From Aliiroseovarius pelagivivens (GTDB lineage Bacteria > Pseudomonadota > Alphaproteobacteria > Rhodobacterales > Rhodobacteraceae): DNA of 64,000 nucleotides. The DNA lies in the NCBI RefSeq assembly GCF_900302485.1, contig NZ_OMOI01000001.1, positions 124,001-188,000 of the forward strand. The letters are read 5' to 3'. Shown here in pieces: positions 54,807 to 63,328 of the stretch (positions within the stretch are counted from its first letter, which is position 1; every line of letters begins with the position of its first letter). Both the position numbers and the translations under genes were made by a program. The notes under the pieces were generated by a model. The model did not search any database. It saw nothing but the letters and a program-made list of their open reading frames with translations, and was not told where the DNA came from.

Positions 54807-55265
54807 TTAGAAATCGCGCAACAGTTTGCGCAAACCCTTTTCCTGCACCATTTCGGCAGCTTCGTCAGGCGATACCCATGTGCGGGTGCGCATGTCAGCT
54901 TCGGGAAAGTCACTTTTCAGTTTCTCAACCTTCAACGGGAACACCGTGGCCGAGCAGTGTGCCAGCTCTCCGTCGTCCATTTCCTTGGGATAGCTGTATT
55001 CGCCAATAGGCGCGCGATCGAGCTGACCCTTCTTGACCCCGGCCTCTTCCCAGGCTTCCAGCGCGGCGGCATCGGCGTCATTTTTGCCTTCCATCGGCCA
55101 GCCCTTGGGAAGGATCCAGCGACCGGTTCCGCGGGACGTCACCAGCAACACTTGCTTGTCATCGCCATGACCACGATAGCACAGCGCCGCAACCTGAGGG
55201 CGGCTGGGGCGTTTCAGCATTGGTGATAGGACTGCGTCCCAAGCTTGTTTCAAAAGCGACGACAT
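54807..55265 (-). CDS. Nudix hydrolase
   Basis: A 152-residue Nudix protein. The Nudix box reads GWPMEGKNDADAAALEAWEE followed by AGV: the first glutamate is replaced by Lys and the usual Arg before Glu by Leu, while the metal-binding EE pair and final Gly are kept. The N-terminus RPQVAALCYRGHGDDKQVLL and GTGRWILPKGWP resemble diphosphoinositol polyphosphate-type hydrolases. Substrate unknown. It is a single gene between the phosphate permease and hrpB. Confidence 0.88.
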   Translation of the reverse strand: MSSLLKQAWDAVLSPMLKRPSRPQVAALCYRGHGDDKQVLLVTSRGTGRWILPKGWPMEGKNDADAAALEAWEEAGVKKGQLDRAPIGEYSYPKEMDDGELAHCSATVFPLKVEKLKSDFPEADMRTRTWVSPDEAAEMVQEKGLRKLLRDF

Positions 55266-55381
55266 AGGGGGCCTGTAGATTTTTTGCTCATTCTTTTACT
55301 TATTGCACTGTTAAATAACTGTTTGCGCCTAAATTGCAAGTAAACGGGCCGTGATCTGGCAATTGGAGCCGGTTTGTGTGG

Positions 55382-57835
55382 CTATTTGCCCCTTGGCTTG
55401 GCACGCAAGGTCGGGTCCGCCACGGTCGGATCCTCGGGCCAGGGGTGTTTGGGATAGCGGCCGCGCATGTCCTTGCGCACATCGGCATAGCTGGTGGCCC
55501 AGAAGTTCGGAATGTCGGTGGTGGTCTGTACCGGGCGACGGGCTGGGGACAAAAGCGTTACGCGCAAGGGGGTCTTGCCCACGGTGGGGTGCCGTGTGAC
55601 GCCGAACATCTCTTGCAGACGGAGGCTAATCTCGGGCGTGTCGCCAGAATAGTCGATGGGGGTTTTGTGACCCAAAGGCGTGATGAAATGGGCCGGAGAC
55701 TCGGTATCCAGTCGCGACATCTGGTTCCAGTCCAGCATCGCACGCAGGGCCTCAAGGATCTCGAACTTCTTCCAATCAGCCGTGGTCTTCACGCCGGACA
55801 AGTGCGGCAGAAGCCAGCCTTCAAGCGTCGCCATCAGGGCGGGTTCGGTCATTTCAGGCAGCCCGTCTCCGCCGGCCCGCACCAGCTCGACCCGCGCGAT
55901 GAACCGTTTCGCGGCAGCCGAGGGTCGCAGCCCCATTTCGCGCACGCCGTCGAGCATCGCGTAGGCCACAGCTTCCCGCGGGGCGTCTTTCCAGATCCGG
56001 TCATCCAGCACCATCGCGCCCAGACACTCCTGTCGCCGCGCGATCACGCGACCCTCGCGCTTGGACCACTGACAGCTGTCGATCCACGTGATCTGGTCTT
56101 CAAACAGCTCTCGCACTTCGCCTTCACTGATCTGGGTCGCTTGCCTTATCCGCGCCTCGCGCGGGTTGCCGTCCGTGTCGGTGATCACCAGCAGACGCGA
56201 CCCCGCCAACACGTCGCCCTCGTCCATGATAGCCCCTTTGCCGCCAGACATGACGAAACGCGGGATATCACCGGGACGGCGCAGTGCCACCCGGTCGGGA
56301 TAGGCCAAAGCCGCCATCTGTGCTGTGCTCAGATCAGGGCGCGCGTGCCCTGCCATCCGGCGCAGGCGCTTGGCCTCGGTCCGAATGCGTTCAACCCCGC
56401 CTCGGTTTGCTTGAATACCCCGCTTGGCTGCAAAGCCCCTTGGGTCGCGGATCGCCTCAAGCCGAAGGGTCAGGTCCATCGAGGCTCCACGGGGCAGGGG
56501 GTCCCGGTCGCTCCAAAGCGCGGCCAAATCGGCGGCGTCCGGTCCGGCCTCCAGCAGCATATGCCCCAGACGCGGATGCAGCGGCAGGCGGGACAGCTTC
56601 GCCCCATGATCGGTGATCCGCCCAGCATCATCCAACGCGCCAAGCCCGCGCAAAAGCGCCTGCGCTTCGGCCAATACCCCCGTATTGGGGGGTGTCAGAA
56701 ACGCCAAATCTGTGCCGTCTGGGCTGCCCCAGCCAGCCAGTTCCAACGCTAAGGGGGCAAGGTCTGCGGTTTCAATCTCGGCGGGCGCGAAGGGGGGCAT
56801 CCCGCCGTCCTCGCCCTTGGTCCAAAGTCGGTAACAGGTGCCGGGCGCGACACGCCCCGCGCGACCGCGACGTTGTTCGGCTTCGGCCTTGGAAACGCGC
56901 TCGGTCACCAGTCGGGACATGCTGCTGCCCGGATCGAACCGAGCGCGCCGCGCCTGTCCTGCATCCACCACCACACGGATGTCCTGAATGGTCAGCGAGG
57001 TCTCGGCAATTGCAGTTGCCAGCACGATCTTGCGCCCGTTTTTCGCAGGCTGAATGGCTGCGCGCTGGGCGGCGAAATCCATCGCGCCAAAAAGCGTATG
57101 CAGGTGACAGTCACTGGGTATCCGCCCCTTCAACGCGGCCTCGCAGCGTCGGATTTCGCCTTCGCCGGGCAGGAAGATCAGAACGCCGCCTTCTGTTTCG
57201 GCCAATGCACTCAGCACCAGATCCGCCGTGGCCTCGGGCAGCCGGGTGCCTTTTGCCAAGGGCCGTTCCAGATGCCGCGTCTCGACCGGAAAAGCCCGCC
57301 CTTCGGAGCGCACGATCGGCGCGTCGTCCAACAGTCGTGCCACCGGGTCCGCGTCCAGCGTGGCCGACATGACGACCAACTTCAGATCATCCCGCAGCGC
57401 GCCCATCGCTTCCCATGTCAGCGCCAGCCCCAAATCGGCATTCAGGGATCGCTCGTGAAACTCGTCAAAGATCACCGCGCCAATGCCGTCCAACGAGGGG
57501 TCAGACTGCAGCATCCGTGTCAGAATGCCCTCGGTCACGACCTCGATCCGGGTGGATTTCGACACCTTTGCCTCGCCCCGAATGCGATAGCCCACGGTCT
57601 CGCCCGCACGCTCGCCCAGCGTTTGCGCCATTCGTTCGGCGGCCCCACGCGCGGCCAAGCGACGTGGCTCTAGCATGATCAGCCGCCCGTCAAAGGATCC
57701 CGCTTTGAGCATCTCCAACGGTACCACCGTCGTTTTGCCCGCGCCCGGGGGGGCCATCAGCACTGCGCGGCCCTGTTCCCGCAGCGCCTGAAGCAGCGCT
57801 GGAATGGCGTCGTGTATGGGCAATTGGACCGTCAT
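55382..57835 (-). CDS. hrpB: ATP-dependent helicase HrpB
   Basis: DEAH-box family helicase of 817 residues. Motif I APPGAGKTT, motif II in IFDEFHERS (DEFH), VMSATLDADP and the HrpB C-terminal domains are present (GWLLPHLSGVKTTADWKKFE; RRPVQTTTDIPNFWATSYAD). The cellular role of HrpB is not well defined; RNA processing and virulence links have been reported in related bacteria. It is divergent from meaB with 131 bases between. Confidence 0.95.
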   Translation of the reverse strand: MTVQLPIHDAIPALLQALREQGRAVLMAPPGAGKTTVVPLEMLKAGSFDGRLIMLEPRRLAARGAAERMAQTLGERAGETVGYRIRGEAKVSKSTRIEVVTEGILTRMLQSDPSLDGIGAVIFDEFHERSLNADLGLALTWEAMGALRDDLKLVVMSATLDADPVARLLDDAPIVRSEGRAFPVETRHLERPLAKGTRLPEATADLVLSALAETEGGVLIFLPGEGEIRRCEAALKGRIPSDCHLHTLFGAMDFAAQRAAIQPAKNGRKIVLATAIAETSLTIQDIRVVVDAGQARRARFDPGSSMSRLVTERVSKAEAEQRRGRAGRVAPGTCYRLWTKGEDGGMPPFAPAEIETADLAPLALELAGWGSPDGTDLAFLTPPNTGVLAEAQALLRGLGALDDAGRITDHGAKLSRLPLHPRLGHMLLEAGPDAADLAALWSDRDPLPRGASMDLTLRLEAIRDPRGFAAKRGIQANRGGVERIRTEAKRLRRMAGHARPDLSTAQMAALAYPDRVALRRPGDIPRFVMSGGKGAIMDEGDVLAGSRLLVITDTDGNPREARIRQATQISEGEVRELFEDQITWIDSCQWSKREGRVIARRQECLGAMVLDDRIWKDAPREAVAYAMLDGVREMGLRPSAAAKRFIARVELVRAGGDGLPEMTEPALMATLEGWLLPHLSGVKTTADWKKFEILEALRAMLDWNQMSRLDTESPAHFITPLGHKTPIDYSGDTPEISLRLQEMFGVTRHPTVGKTPLRVTLLSPARRPVQTTTDIPNFWATSYADVRKDMRGRYPKHPWPEDPTVADPTLRAKPRGK

Positions 57836-57966
57836 ACCGTCCTTATCCGACGCCCTGCACGTCGGGTCCAGCCCAGATCACATCGTACATCGGCGCTAAC
57901 ATCCGTCGAGGCTCTGGACAGGGGCGTTTCGGCACGGCATGAACAGACCCGGAAAAGGGAGGCGAC

Positions 57967-58953
57967 ATGGACATTCAGGATCTGGCCAAACGGGTGATTG
58001 CGGGCGAACGCCGCGCCTTGGCACGTGCCATCACGCTGGTGGAAAGCGGCCGCGCCGATCACCGCGCGCAGGCGGTCGAACTTCTGGAAACCACCGCTCC
58101 TGAGGGTCGTCAGGCGCTGCGTATCGGTCTGTCCGGAACGCCCGGCGTTGGCAAATCCACCTTCATCGAAGCCTTCGGCATGTTTCTGATCGAAAAGGGT
58201 CTGAAAGTTGCAGTGCTGGCTGTGGATCCCAGCTCGGCGCGCTCGGGCGGGTCCATTCTGGGCGACAAGACCCGCATGGAAAGCCTGAGCCGCGAAAAGA
58301 ACGCCTTCATCCGCCCCTCGCCGTCACAGGCGCAAATGGGCGGTGTGGCCCGCCGCACCCGCGAGGCTGTGGCGCTGTGTGAGGCTGCAGGTTTTGACAT
58401 TGTCCTGATTGAAACCGTGGGGGTCGGCCAGTCCGAAACCATGGTCGCCGAGATGTCGGACCTGTTCCTTCTGCTTCTCGCCCCTGCTGGCGGTGACGAG
58501 TTGCAAGGCGTGAAGCGCGGCATCATGGAGATCGCCGACTTGATCTTGGTGAACAAAGCTGACGGCCCGCTGAAAGAAACCGCGATGCGCACCTGTGCGG
58601 ATTACGCTGGCGCGCTGCGGCTTCTGCGTAAACGGGTCTATGATCCTGAGGGCTTCCCCAAAGCGCAAATGGTTTCCGCCGTCACCCATGACGGCCTGCC
58701 TGAGGCGTGGGAGACGATGGAAGAGCTGGTCGCATGGCGGCGCGAGCATGGTCACTGGGAAAAGCGCCGCGCCGCGCAGGCCCGCCACTGGTTCGAGGAA
58801 GACCTGCGTATCGGTCTTTTGTCTGCACTGGAAACAAGCAACGCCCGCGCGCGAATCGACGCGCTGGGCGGACAGGTGGCGGCTGGCGAGCTGTCAGCCT
58901 CGCGCGCTGCGGACGAGATGTTGGCCTTCTTGAAGTTGGCATCTGACAGCTGA
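57967..58953 (+). CDS. meaB: MeaB, methylmalonyl-CoA mutase-associated GTPase
   Basis: G3E-type GTPase that protects and reloads the B12 cofactor of methylmalonyl-CoA mutase. The 328-residue protein has the P-loop GLSGTPGVGKSTFIEAFG (residues 54-71), VDPSSARSGGSILGDKTRM, Walker B ETVGVGQSE and NKAD. The mutase gene is not in the window, but mce (32747-33154) belongs to the same pathway. GGAGGCGAC precedes the ATG. Confidence 0.96.
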   Translation: MDIQDLAKRVIAGERRALARAITLVESGRADHRAQAVELLETTAPEGRQALRIGLSGTPGVGKSTFIEAFGMFLIEKGLKVAVLAVDPSSARSGGSILGDKTRMESLSREKNAFIRPSPSQAQMGGVARRTREAVALCEAAGFDIVLIETVGVGQSETMVAEMSDLFLLLLAPAGGDELQGVKRGIMEIADLILVNKADGPLKETAMRTCADYAGALRLLRKRVYDPEGFPKAQMVSAVTHDGLPEAWETMEELVAWRREHGHWEKRRAAQARHWFEEDLRIGLLSALETSNARARIDALGGQVAAGELSASRAADEMLAFLKLASDS

Positions 58954-59016
58954 GATCGGTCGCTTGCCATCAGGGGTTGATTAGCGCTAACGGCTGAGCT
59001 AGCGTAACCTCGAAAC

Positions 59017-59066
59017 ATGCAGGAGAATGCAGGATGAATCAGTTCAGGACCCCACCGCGACACTAG
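59017..59066 (+). other. Two overlapping upstream ORFs before the ABC exporter
   Basis: An ATG at 59017 opens MQENAG (stop at 59035-59037), and its stop overlaps the ATG at 59034 of MNQFRTPPRH (stop at 59064-59066). AGGAG and CAGG serve as ribosome-binding sites. Both are too short to be proteins of note but could be leader peptides; the Pro-Pro-Arg end of the second could slow ribosomes. There is no evidence of translation. Confidence 0.35.
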
Positions 59067-59096
59067 ACGCTGGTCCTGTTGGGCTGTCGTCAGCCC
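59045..59096. other. Two hairpins in the ABC exporter leader
   Basis: CAGGACC (59045-59051) pairs with GGTCCTG (59072-59078), spanning the end of the second upstream ORF, and GGGCTG (59081-59086) pairs with CAGCCC (59091-59096) with a TCGT loop. No long T-run follows, so the second is not a clear terminator. The arrangement is like an attenuator. Confidence 0.45.
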
Positions 59097-59137
59097 CGAT
59101 TATCCTTTGTATTACCCTTTAGCGCACGGAGCGCACC

Positions 59138-60967
59138 ATGTTTCGGTTTTTCGAAAATCTTATCGACCCATTCCGTCCCTCGCCGGATGAAACTCCGCCT
59201 GCCACGCTGTGGGCTTATCTGAAAACGCAGTATGACGGTTTCGGAAAACTTATGGCGATCATGGCCGTGTCAGGTGTCATCGTCGCTTTGATCGAGACAA
59301 GCCTGATCTTCTATTCGGGTCGTGTGATCGACCTGATGGATGGGACCGATGCACCGGGTTTTTTCCAGTCCCATGGGATCGAGCTGCTGCTCGCGGCCTT
59401 GTTCATCCTGTTCTTGCGCCCTGCTGCCATCGGTTTGAACCACCTGCTGCTAGAGCAAACCCTTGTGGGCAACCTGCATGATCAGGTCCGCTGGCGGGCG
59501 CATAAGCATCTGCTGGGTCAAAGCATGGGCTTTTTCCAGAATGACTTTGCCGGGAGGTTGTCCAACCGCGTGATGCAACTGGGCGGCGCGGTCGAGGACG
59601 GCACCTATATGGCGTTCGAGGGCATCTGGTACGCGCTGACCTATGTCATCGCGGCGGCCCTTATCCTCAGCCAGATTGATCCGCGCTTGGCCGCGCCGCT
59701 TCTGATCTGGCTGGTGCTTTACGTGATCTACACCCGCTGGGTCGCGTTGCGCGTGGCGTCCGCATCGGAAAAATGGTCCGACGCGCGGTCGCTTCTGTCG
59801 GGGCGGATTGTGGACGCCTATTCCAATATCGAAAGCGTCAAACTGTTCAGTCAGGGCGAAAGCGAAGAGCGCTATGTCCTGTCCGCCCTCAAACGTCACC
59901 GCCTGCGGTTCCAGCGCTTCCTGCGCCTGATGACGGAACTGAGCTTCGGTCTGAACGTGCTGAACGGGCTTTTGATCACCGGCGTTCTGGGGACATCCAT
60001 CTGGTTCTGGACACGTGGCGTTGTCACCGTGGGCGAGGTTGCTGCGGCATCCGCGCTGACCATCCGTCTGAATGGCATGTCCGGCTGGATCATGTGGGTC
60101 ACCGTGCGCCTTTTCGAGCATGCGGGCGTGATCCGCGAAGGTCTGCGCTCAATCTCGGTCGAGCACGAGGTAACGGATGCTCCAAATGCACCGGCACTGG
60201 CCTTGACCAAAGGCGAGATCCAGTTTGACGGGCTGACCCATCACTATGGCAAAGGCTCGGGCGGGTTGGACAACGTAACACTGGCGGTGCATCCCGGCGA
60301 AAAAGTCGGGCTGGTCGGGCGCTCGGGCGCGGGCAAGTCCAGCCTTGTGAACCTGCTTCTGCGCTTCCGCGATCCCGAAGGCGGGCGCATTCTGATCGAC
60401 GGTCAGGATGTGGCGGGCGTCACGCAGGACAGCTTGCGCGCGCAGATCGGTATGGTGACGCAAGACAGCTCGCTTCTGCACCGTTCGGTGCGCGCGAACC
60501 TGCTGTACGGTCGCCCGACTGCCACCGAGGCCGAGATGATCGCCGCCGCCGAGCGGGCCGAGGCGCATGACTTCATCCAGACGCTGGAAGACCCGAAGGG
60601 GCGCACCGGTTTTGACGCCCATGTGGGCGAGCGCGGCGTGAAACTGTCTGGTGGTCAGCGCCAGCGTGTCGCCATCGCACGCGTCATGCTGAAGAACGCG
60701 CCTATTCTGGTGCTGGACGAAGCCACCTCGGCGCTGGACAGCGAGGTCGAGGCCGCCATTCAGAAAACCCTCTATGGCATGATGGAGGGCAAGACCGTGA
60801 TCGCAATCGCGCACCGCCTGTCCACAATCGCTCAGATGGACCGCATTGTTGTGCTGGATCAGGGCAGGGTGATCGAAGACGGAAGCCATGATGAACTGCT
60901 GGCTGCCAAGGGCACCTATGCCGGGCTTTGGGATCGCCAATCCGGCGGTTTCTTGGCGGACGAGTAA
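59138..60967 (+). CDS. ABC exporter half-transporter (membrane domain fused to ATPase)
   Basis: A 609-residue ABCB-type half-transporter. About six helices occupy residues 35-320 (for example FGKLMAIMAVSGVIVALIET), then the ATPase domain has Walker A LVGRSGAGKSSLV, Q-loop VTQDSSLLHRS, signature LSGGQRQRVAIARVM, Walker B ILVLDEATSALD and the switch His in AIAHRLST. It should export a lipid, peptide or drug as a homodimer or with an unlinked partner; no partner gene is adjacent. Preceded by a structured leader with two tiny ORFs. Confidence 0.92.
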   Translation: MFRFFENLIDPFRPSPDETPPATLWAYLKTQYDGFGKLMAIMAVSGVIVALIETSLIFYSGRVIDLMDGTDAPGFFQSHGIELLLAALFILFLRPAAIGLNHLLLEQTLVGNLHDQVRWRAHKHLLGQSMGFFQNDFAGRLSNRVMQLGGAVEDGTYMAFEGIWYALTYVIAAALILSQIDPRLAAPLLIWLVLYVIYTRWVALRVASASEKWSDARSLLSGRIVDAYSNIESVKLFSQGESEERYVLSALKRHRLRFQRFLRLMTELSFGLNVLNGLLITGVLGTSIWFWTRGVVTVGEVAAASALTIRLNGMSGWIMWVTVRLFEHAGVIREGLRSISVEHEVTDAPNAPALALTKGEIQFDGLTHHYGKGSGGLDNVTLAVHPGEKVGLVGRSGAGKSSLVNLLLRFRDPEGGRILIDGQDVAGVTQDSLRAQIGMVTQDSSLLHRSVRANLLYGRPTATEAEMIAAAERAEAHDFIQTLEDPKGRTGFDAHVGERGVKLSGGQRQRVAIARVMLKNAPILVLDEATSALDSEVEAAIQKTLYGMMEGKTVIAIAHRLSTIAQMDRIVVLDQGRVIEDGSHDELLAAKGTYAGLWDRQSGGFLADE

Positions 60968-60977
60968 GCAATTGCAG

Positions 60978-61000
60978 CGGGGCAGAAATTTCCTGCCCCG
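60978..61000 (+). terminator. Stem-loop after the ABC exporter gene
   Basis: CGGGGCAG (60978-60985) and CTGCCCCG (60993-61000) form a perfect 8-bp stem 10 bases after the stop codon. A T-run is missing, so intrinsic termination may be weak. Confidence 0.55.
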
Positions 61001-61168
61001 TCGCCCCGCGACTCACTTGACGTCCCCCTCGAAGGCGTCTATTCACCGCGGACGGAATTCGGGGCGCTGCCGTTGCGGCGCCCGTTTGTATTGACCGGCT
61101 GGACGTGAGCGGCGCGAGGGCGCGCTGAAATCTCACCAATCTGGCCCGAGAGAGCAAGGATAAGAGCC

Positions 61169-61456
61169 ATGTCGCGTGTTTGCGAACTGACCGGAAAAGG
61201 CCCGATGACTGGCAACAATGTCAGCCACGCCAAAAACAGAACCCGCCGCCGGTTTCTGCCAAACCTGAACGACGTGACGCTTCAGTCGGAAGCACTGGGT
61301 CGCGCGTTCAAACTGCGCATCTCGGCTGCTGCCCTGCGTTCGGTAGATCACCGTGGTGGTCTGGACGCGTTCCTGGCGAAAGCCAAGAACGACGAACTGT
61401 CGGCCAACGCCCTGAAGATCAAGAAAGAAGTCGCGAAAGCTCAGGCAGCCGCCTAA
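61169..61456 (+). CDS. rpmB: 50S ribosomal protein L28
   Basis: A 95-residue ribosomal protein starting [20 protein letters not shown], with [20 protein letters not shown], which is the L28 pattern. The longer C-terminal part ([20 protein letters not shown]) is usual in alphaproteobacteria. An AGGA site precedes the ATG and a terminator follows. It is not linked to rpmG here, unlike many bacteria. Confidence 0.98.
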   Translation: MSRVCELTGKGPMTGNNVSHAKNRTRRRFLPNLNDVTLQSEALGRAFKLRISAAALRSVDHRGGLDAFLAKAKNDELSANALKIKKEVAKAQAAA

Positions 61457-61488
61457 GCCCTGCGCTTTTCTGGATCGACCAGATTTTG

Positions 61489-61520
61489 AACCGCCCCGGC
61501 CCTTGGCTGCGGGCGGTTTT
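61489..61520 (+). terminator. Rho-independent terminator after rpmB
   Basis: AACCGCCC (61489-61496) pairs with GGGCGGTT (61511-61518), followed by TT and CGC; the loop is 14 bases. The T-run is short. Confidence 0.65.
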
Positions 61521-61586
61521 CGCATATTCTGCACCTGTTACACTTTGTCACTTGTTCCCCCTGAAAAAGAGGCATAGCTAAAGGCC

Positions 61587-61934
61587 ATGATCCGTGTGGC
61601 ATTTGCATATGTTCTGGCCTTTGCGCTGACCATCACCAGCTTTGCGCTGGCCGATGCCCGTGGAGATAACCCAGACATCGGCGGTGCGTTTGAAATGGTT
61701 TTGTGTACCGGTACCGGCATGACCACCATCACGCTTGGCCCGGACGGAGAGCCCGTCGAATCGGTGCATCTGTGCCCCGATGGCACGTCGATCTTTGCGG
61801 CCTCGTTCGCGCTTCCTGCCATGGATGCGCCTGCTACGCGGCTTGTGGCCCGAACTGTCCCTTCGCAGGTCACGCCGCTTGTTGGGCGCGATGAACTGTC
61901 CCCGTCTGCCCGAGGTCCCCCGGCGCTGGTCTGA
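61587..61934 (+). CDS. Small secreted protein upstream of the copper chaperone (DUF2946-like)
   Basis: A 115-residue protein with a signal peptide (MIRVAFAYVLAFALTITSFA, cleavage near ALA). It has MVLCTGTGMTTITLGPDG and VHLCPDGTS, a Cys pair spaced as in DUF2946-like proteins, and ends ARGPPALV, a tail also common there. The gene lies 42 bases before the PCu(A)C gene, so a role in copper handling is suggested by context. I could not confirm the family. Confidence 0.65.
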   Translation: MIRVAFAYVLAFALTITSFALADARGDNPDIGGAFEMVLCTGTGMTTITLGPDGEPVESVHLCPDGTSIFAASFALPAMDAPATRLVARTVPSQVTPLVGRDELSPSARGPPALV

Positions 61935-61976
61935 TCCCTTCCATCAAGACCAACCCAAAGACCTAAGGAAAAGACT

Positions 61977-62510
61977 ATGTTCCGTATGAAATCCGTTCTG
62001 GCTGCCGGTGCAGCTGCCCTTATCGCAATGCCTGCTTTCGCAGGTGACATCATGATCAATGACGCCTATGCGCGCGCCTCTGGCATGAATGCCATGGCTG
62101 GTGCCGCCTTTTTCCAGATCATGAACCACGGCGCTGAAGATGACCGTCTGATCGCAGCAAAATCTGATGCAGCCAAGCGGGTCGAGCTGCACACCCACAA
62201 AGATTTGGGTGACGGCGTCATGAAGATGATGGAAGTCGAAGAGGGCTTCCCTGTAGCCGCAGGAAGCATGCATGCGCTGAAGCGCGGTGGAGATCACGTG
62301 ATGTTCATGGGTCTGAACGGACCCTTCGTCGATGGTGAAGCCGTGACCGTAACGCTGGTATTTGAAAAAGCCGGCGAGATGACCATCGAGATCCCTGTCG
62401 ACCTGAACCGCAACCCGATGGGGGGCGGCATGCAGCACGGAAAGCCTGAAGACGGAAAAGTGGGCGAAGGTAACGGCGCCATGAACATGGGCGACGACAA
62501 GTCGAACTAA
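61977..62510 (+). CDS. Periplasmic copper chaperone, PCu(A)C family
   Basis: Delivers Cu(I) to cytochrome c oxidase. The 177-residue protein has a signal peptide ending AMPAFAG, then the copper-binding pattern: VELHTHKDL, GVMKMMEVEE, and GDHVMFMGL with the expected His and Met spacing. The C-terminal tail is rich in Met, Gly and His (GGGMQHGKPEDGKVGEGNGA) and may bind more copper. It forms an operon with the small secreted protein before it. Confidence 0.93.
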   Translation: MFRMKSVLAAGAAALIAMPAFAGDIMINDAYARASGMNAMAGAAFFQIMNHGAEDDRLIAAKSDAAKRVELHTHKDLGDGVMKMMEVEEGFPVAAGSMHALKRGGDHVMFMGLNGPFVDGEAVTVTLVFEKAGEMTIEIPVDLNRNPMGGGMQHGKPEDGKVGEGNGAMNMGDDKSN

Positions 62511-62592
62511 GGACTGTCTGTCAGAATTGGGGTGCGGGGCGATATGCGTCCCCAGCCTCGTATCCCTTAAAGGGGTTTCGTCACCCCCGTTG

Positions 62593-62626
62593 GGCCGTAG
62601 CGTATCGCTGCGGCCTTGCCTATTTT
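62593..62626 (+). terminator. Probable terminator after the copper chaperone gene
   Basis: GGCCGTAGCG (62593-62602) pairs with CGCTGCGGCC (62606-62615) with one G-T pair, followed by TTGCCTATTTT. It may serve both convergent genes. Confidence 0.6.
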
Positions 62627-62639
62627 CAGGACTGATCGG

Positions 62640-63328
62640 TTAACCCAACACCTCATCCACCCAAGCGGGGACGATCTCGGTCGCGGGGCCAAAGCGCGCA
62701 TCATCGAAGATGCCGGCGGTGTCGGACGGTTCCAGATTCAGTTCGAGCGTCGGAATGCCCATGGCACGTGCCTCGCCGACAAACCCGGCTGCGGGATAGA
62801 CGGTTCCCGAAGTGCCGATGGCGACGAACAGATCTGCCTCGCCCAACGCCGCATAGATCGCGTCCATCTGATACGGCATCTCTCCGAACCAGACGATATC
62901 CGGCCGGGTGCGCGGGGCGCTGCAACTGGGGCAGGGGGCTGTCGGAGACATTTCGCGCGGGGCGGTCCAGCGATGGTCACACGCGGCACATAATGCGCCG
63001 GCCAGTTCCCCATGCATATGGATCACATCACGTGCACCGCCGCGTTCATGCAGGTCATCCACATTCTGCGTGACCAGCGTGACGAGCCCCTTGTGCTCGG
63101 TTTGCAACCGGCCCAAAGCCCCGTGCGCCGCGTTGGGCGCAGCCTCCAGGCAATTGGCGCGGCGGGCGTTGTAGAAGTCATGTACCAGAGTTGGATTGCG
63201 GGCAAAGCCTTCGGGCGTCGCCACGTCTTCCAGATCGTATTTCGTCCAAAGCCCGTCGACGTCGCGAAACGTTCCCAACCCGCTTTCGCAGAAATGCCCG
63301 CGCCGGTCAGGATCAGGATATGTGTCAT
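62640..63328 (-). pseudogene. cobB: NAD-dependent deacylase (sirtuin) with an N-terminal frameshift
   Basis: SIR2-family deacylase. The ATG at 63328 opens MTHILILTGAGISA, the family's start, but the frame then fails. After about 14 codons the expected continuation ESGLGTFRDVDGLWTKYDLE is found in another frame and runs intact to 62640 (NPTLVHDFYNARR, TQNVDDLHERGG, HMHGE, two zinc Cys pairs CAACDH and CPSCSA, and IGTSGTVYPAAG). One missing G at 63287 in GCGGAAAGC would restore the frame. So this is either a one-base sequencing error or a recent pseudogene. Its ATG overlaps the HxlR gene stop. Confidence 0.85.

Noticed and set aside
54824..54835. Second copy of the 12-bp palindrome GTTTGCGCAAAC
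   Set aside because: It is inside the Nudix coding region and explained by Leu-Arg-Lys codons, so it does not support an operator family.
55376..56752. Long open frame (458 codons) on the plus strand opposite hrpB
   Set aside because: It is antisense to a complete helicase gene. The composition is typical of a reverse-frame shadow.
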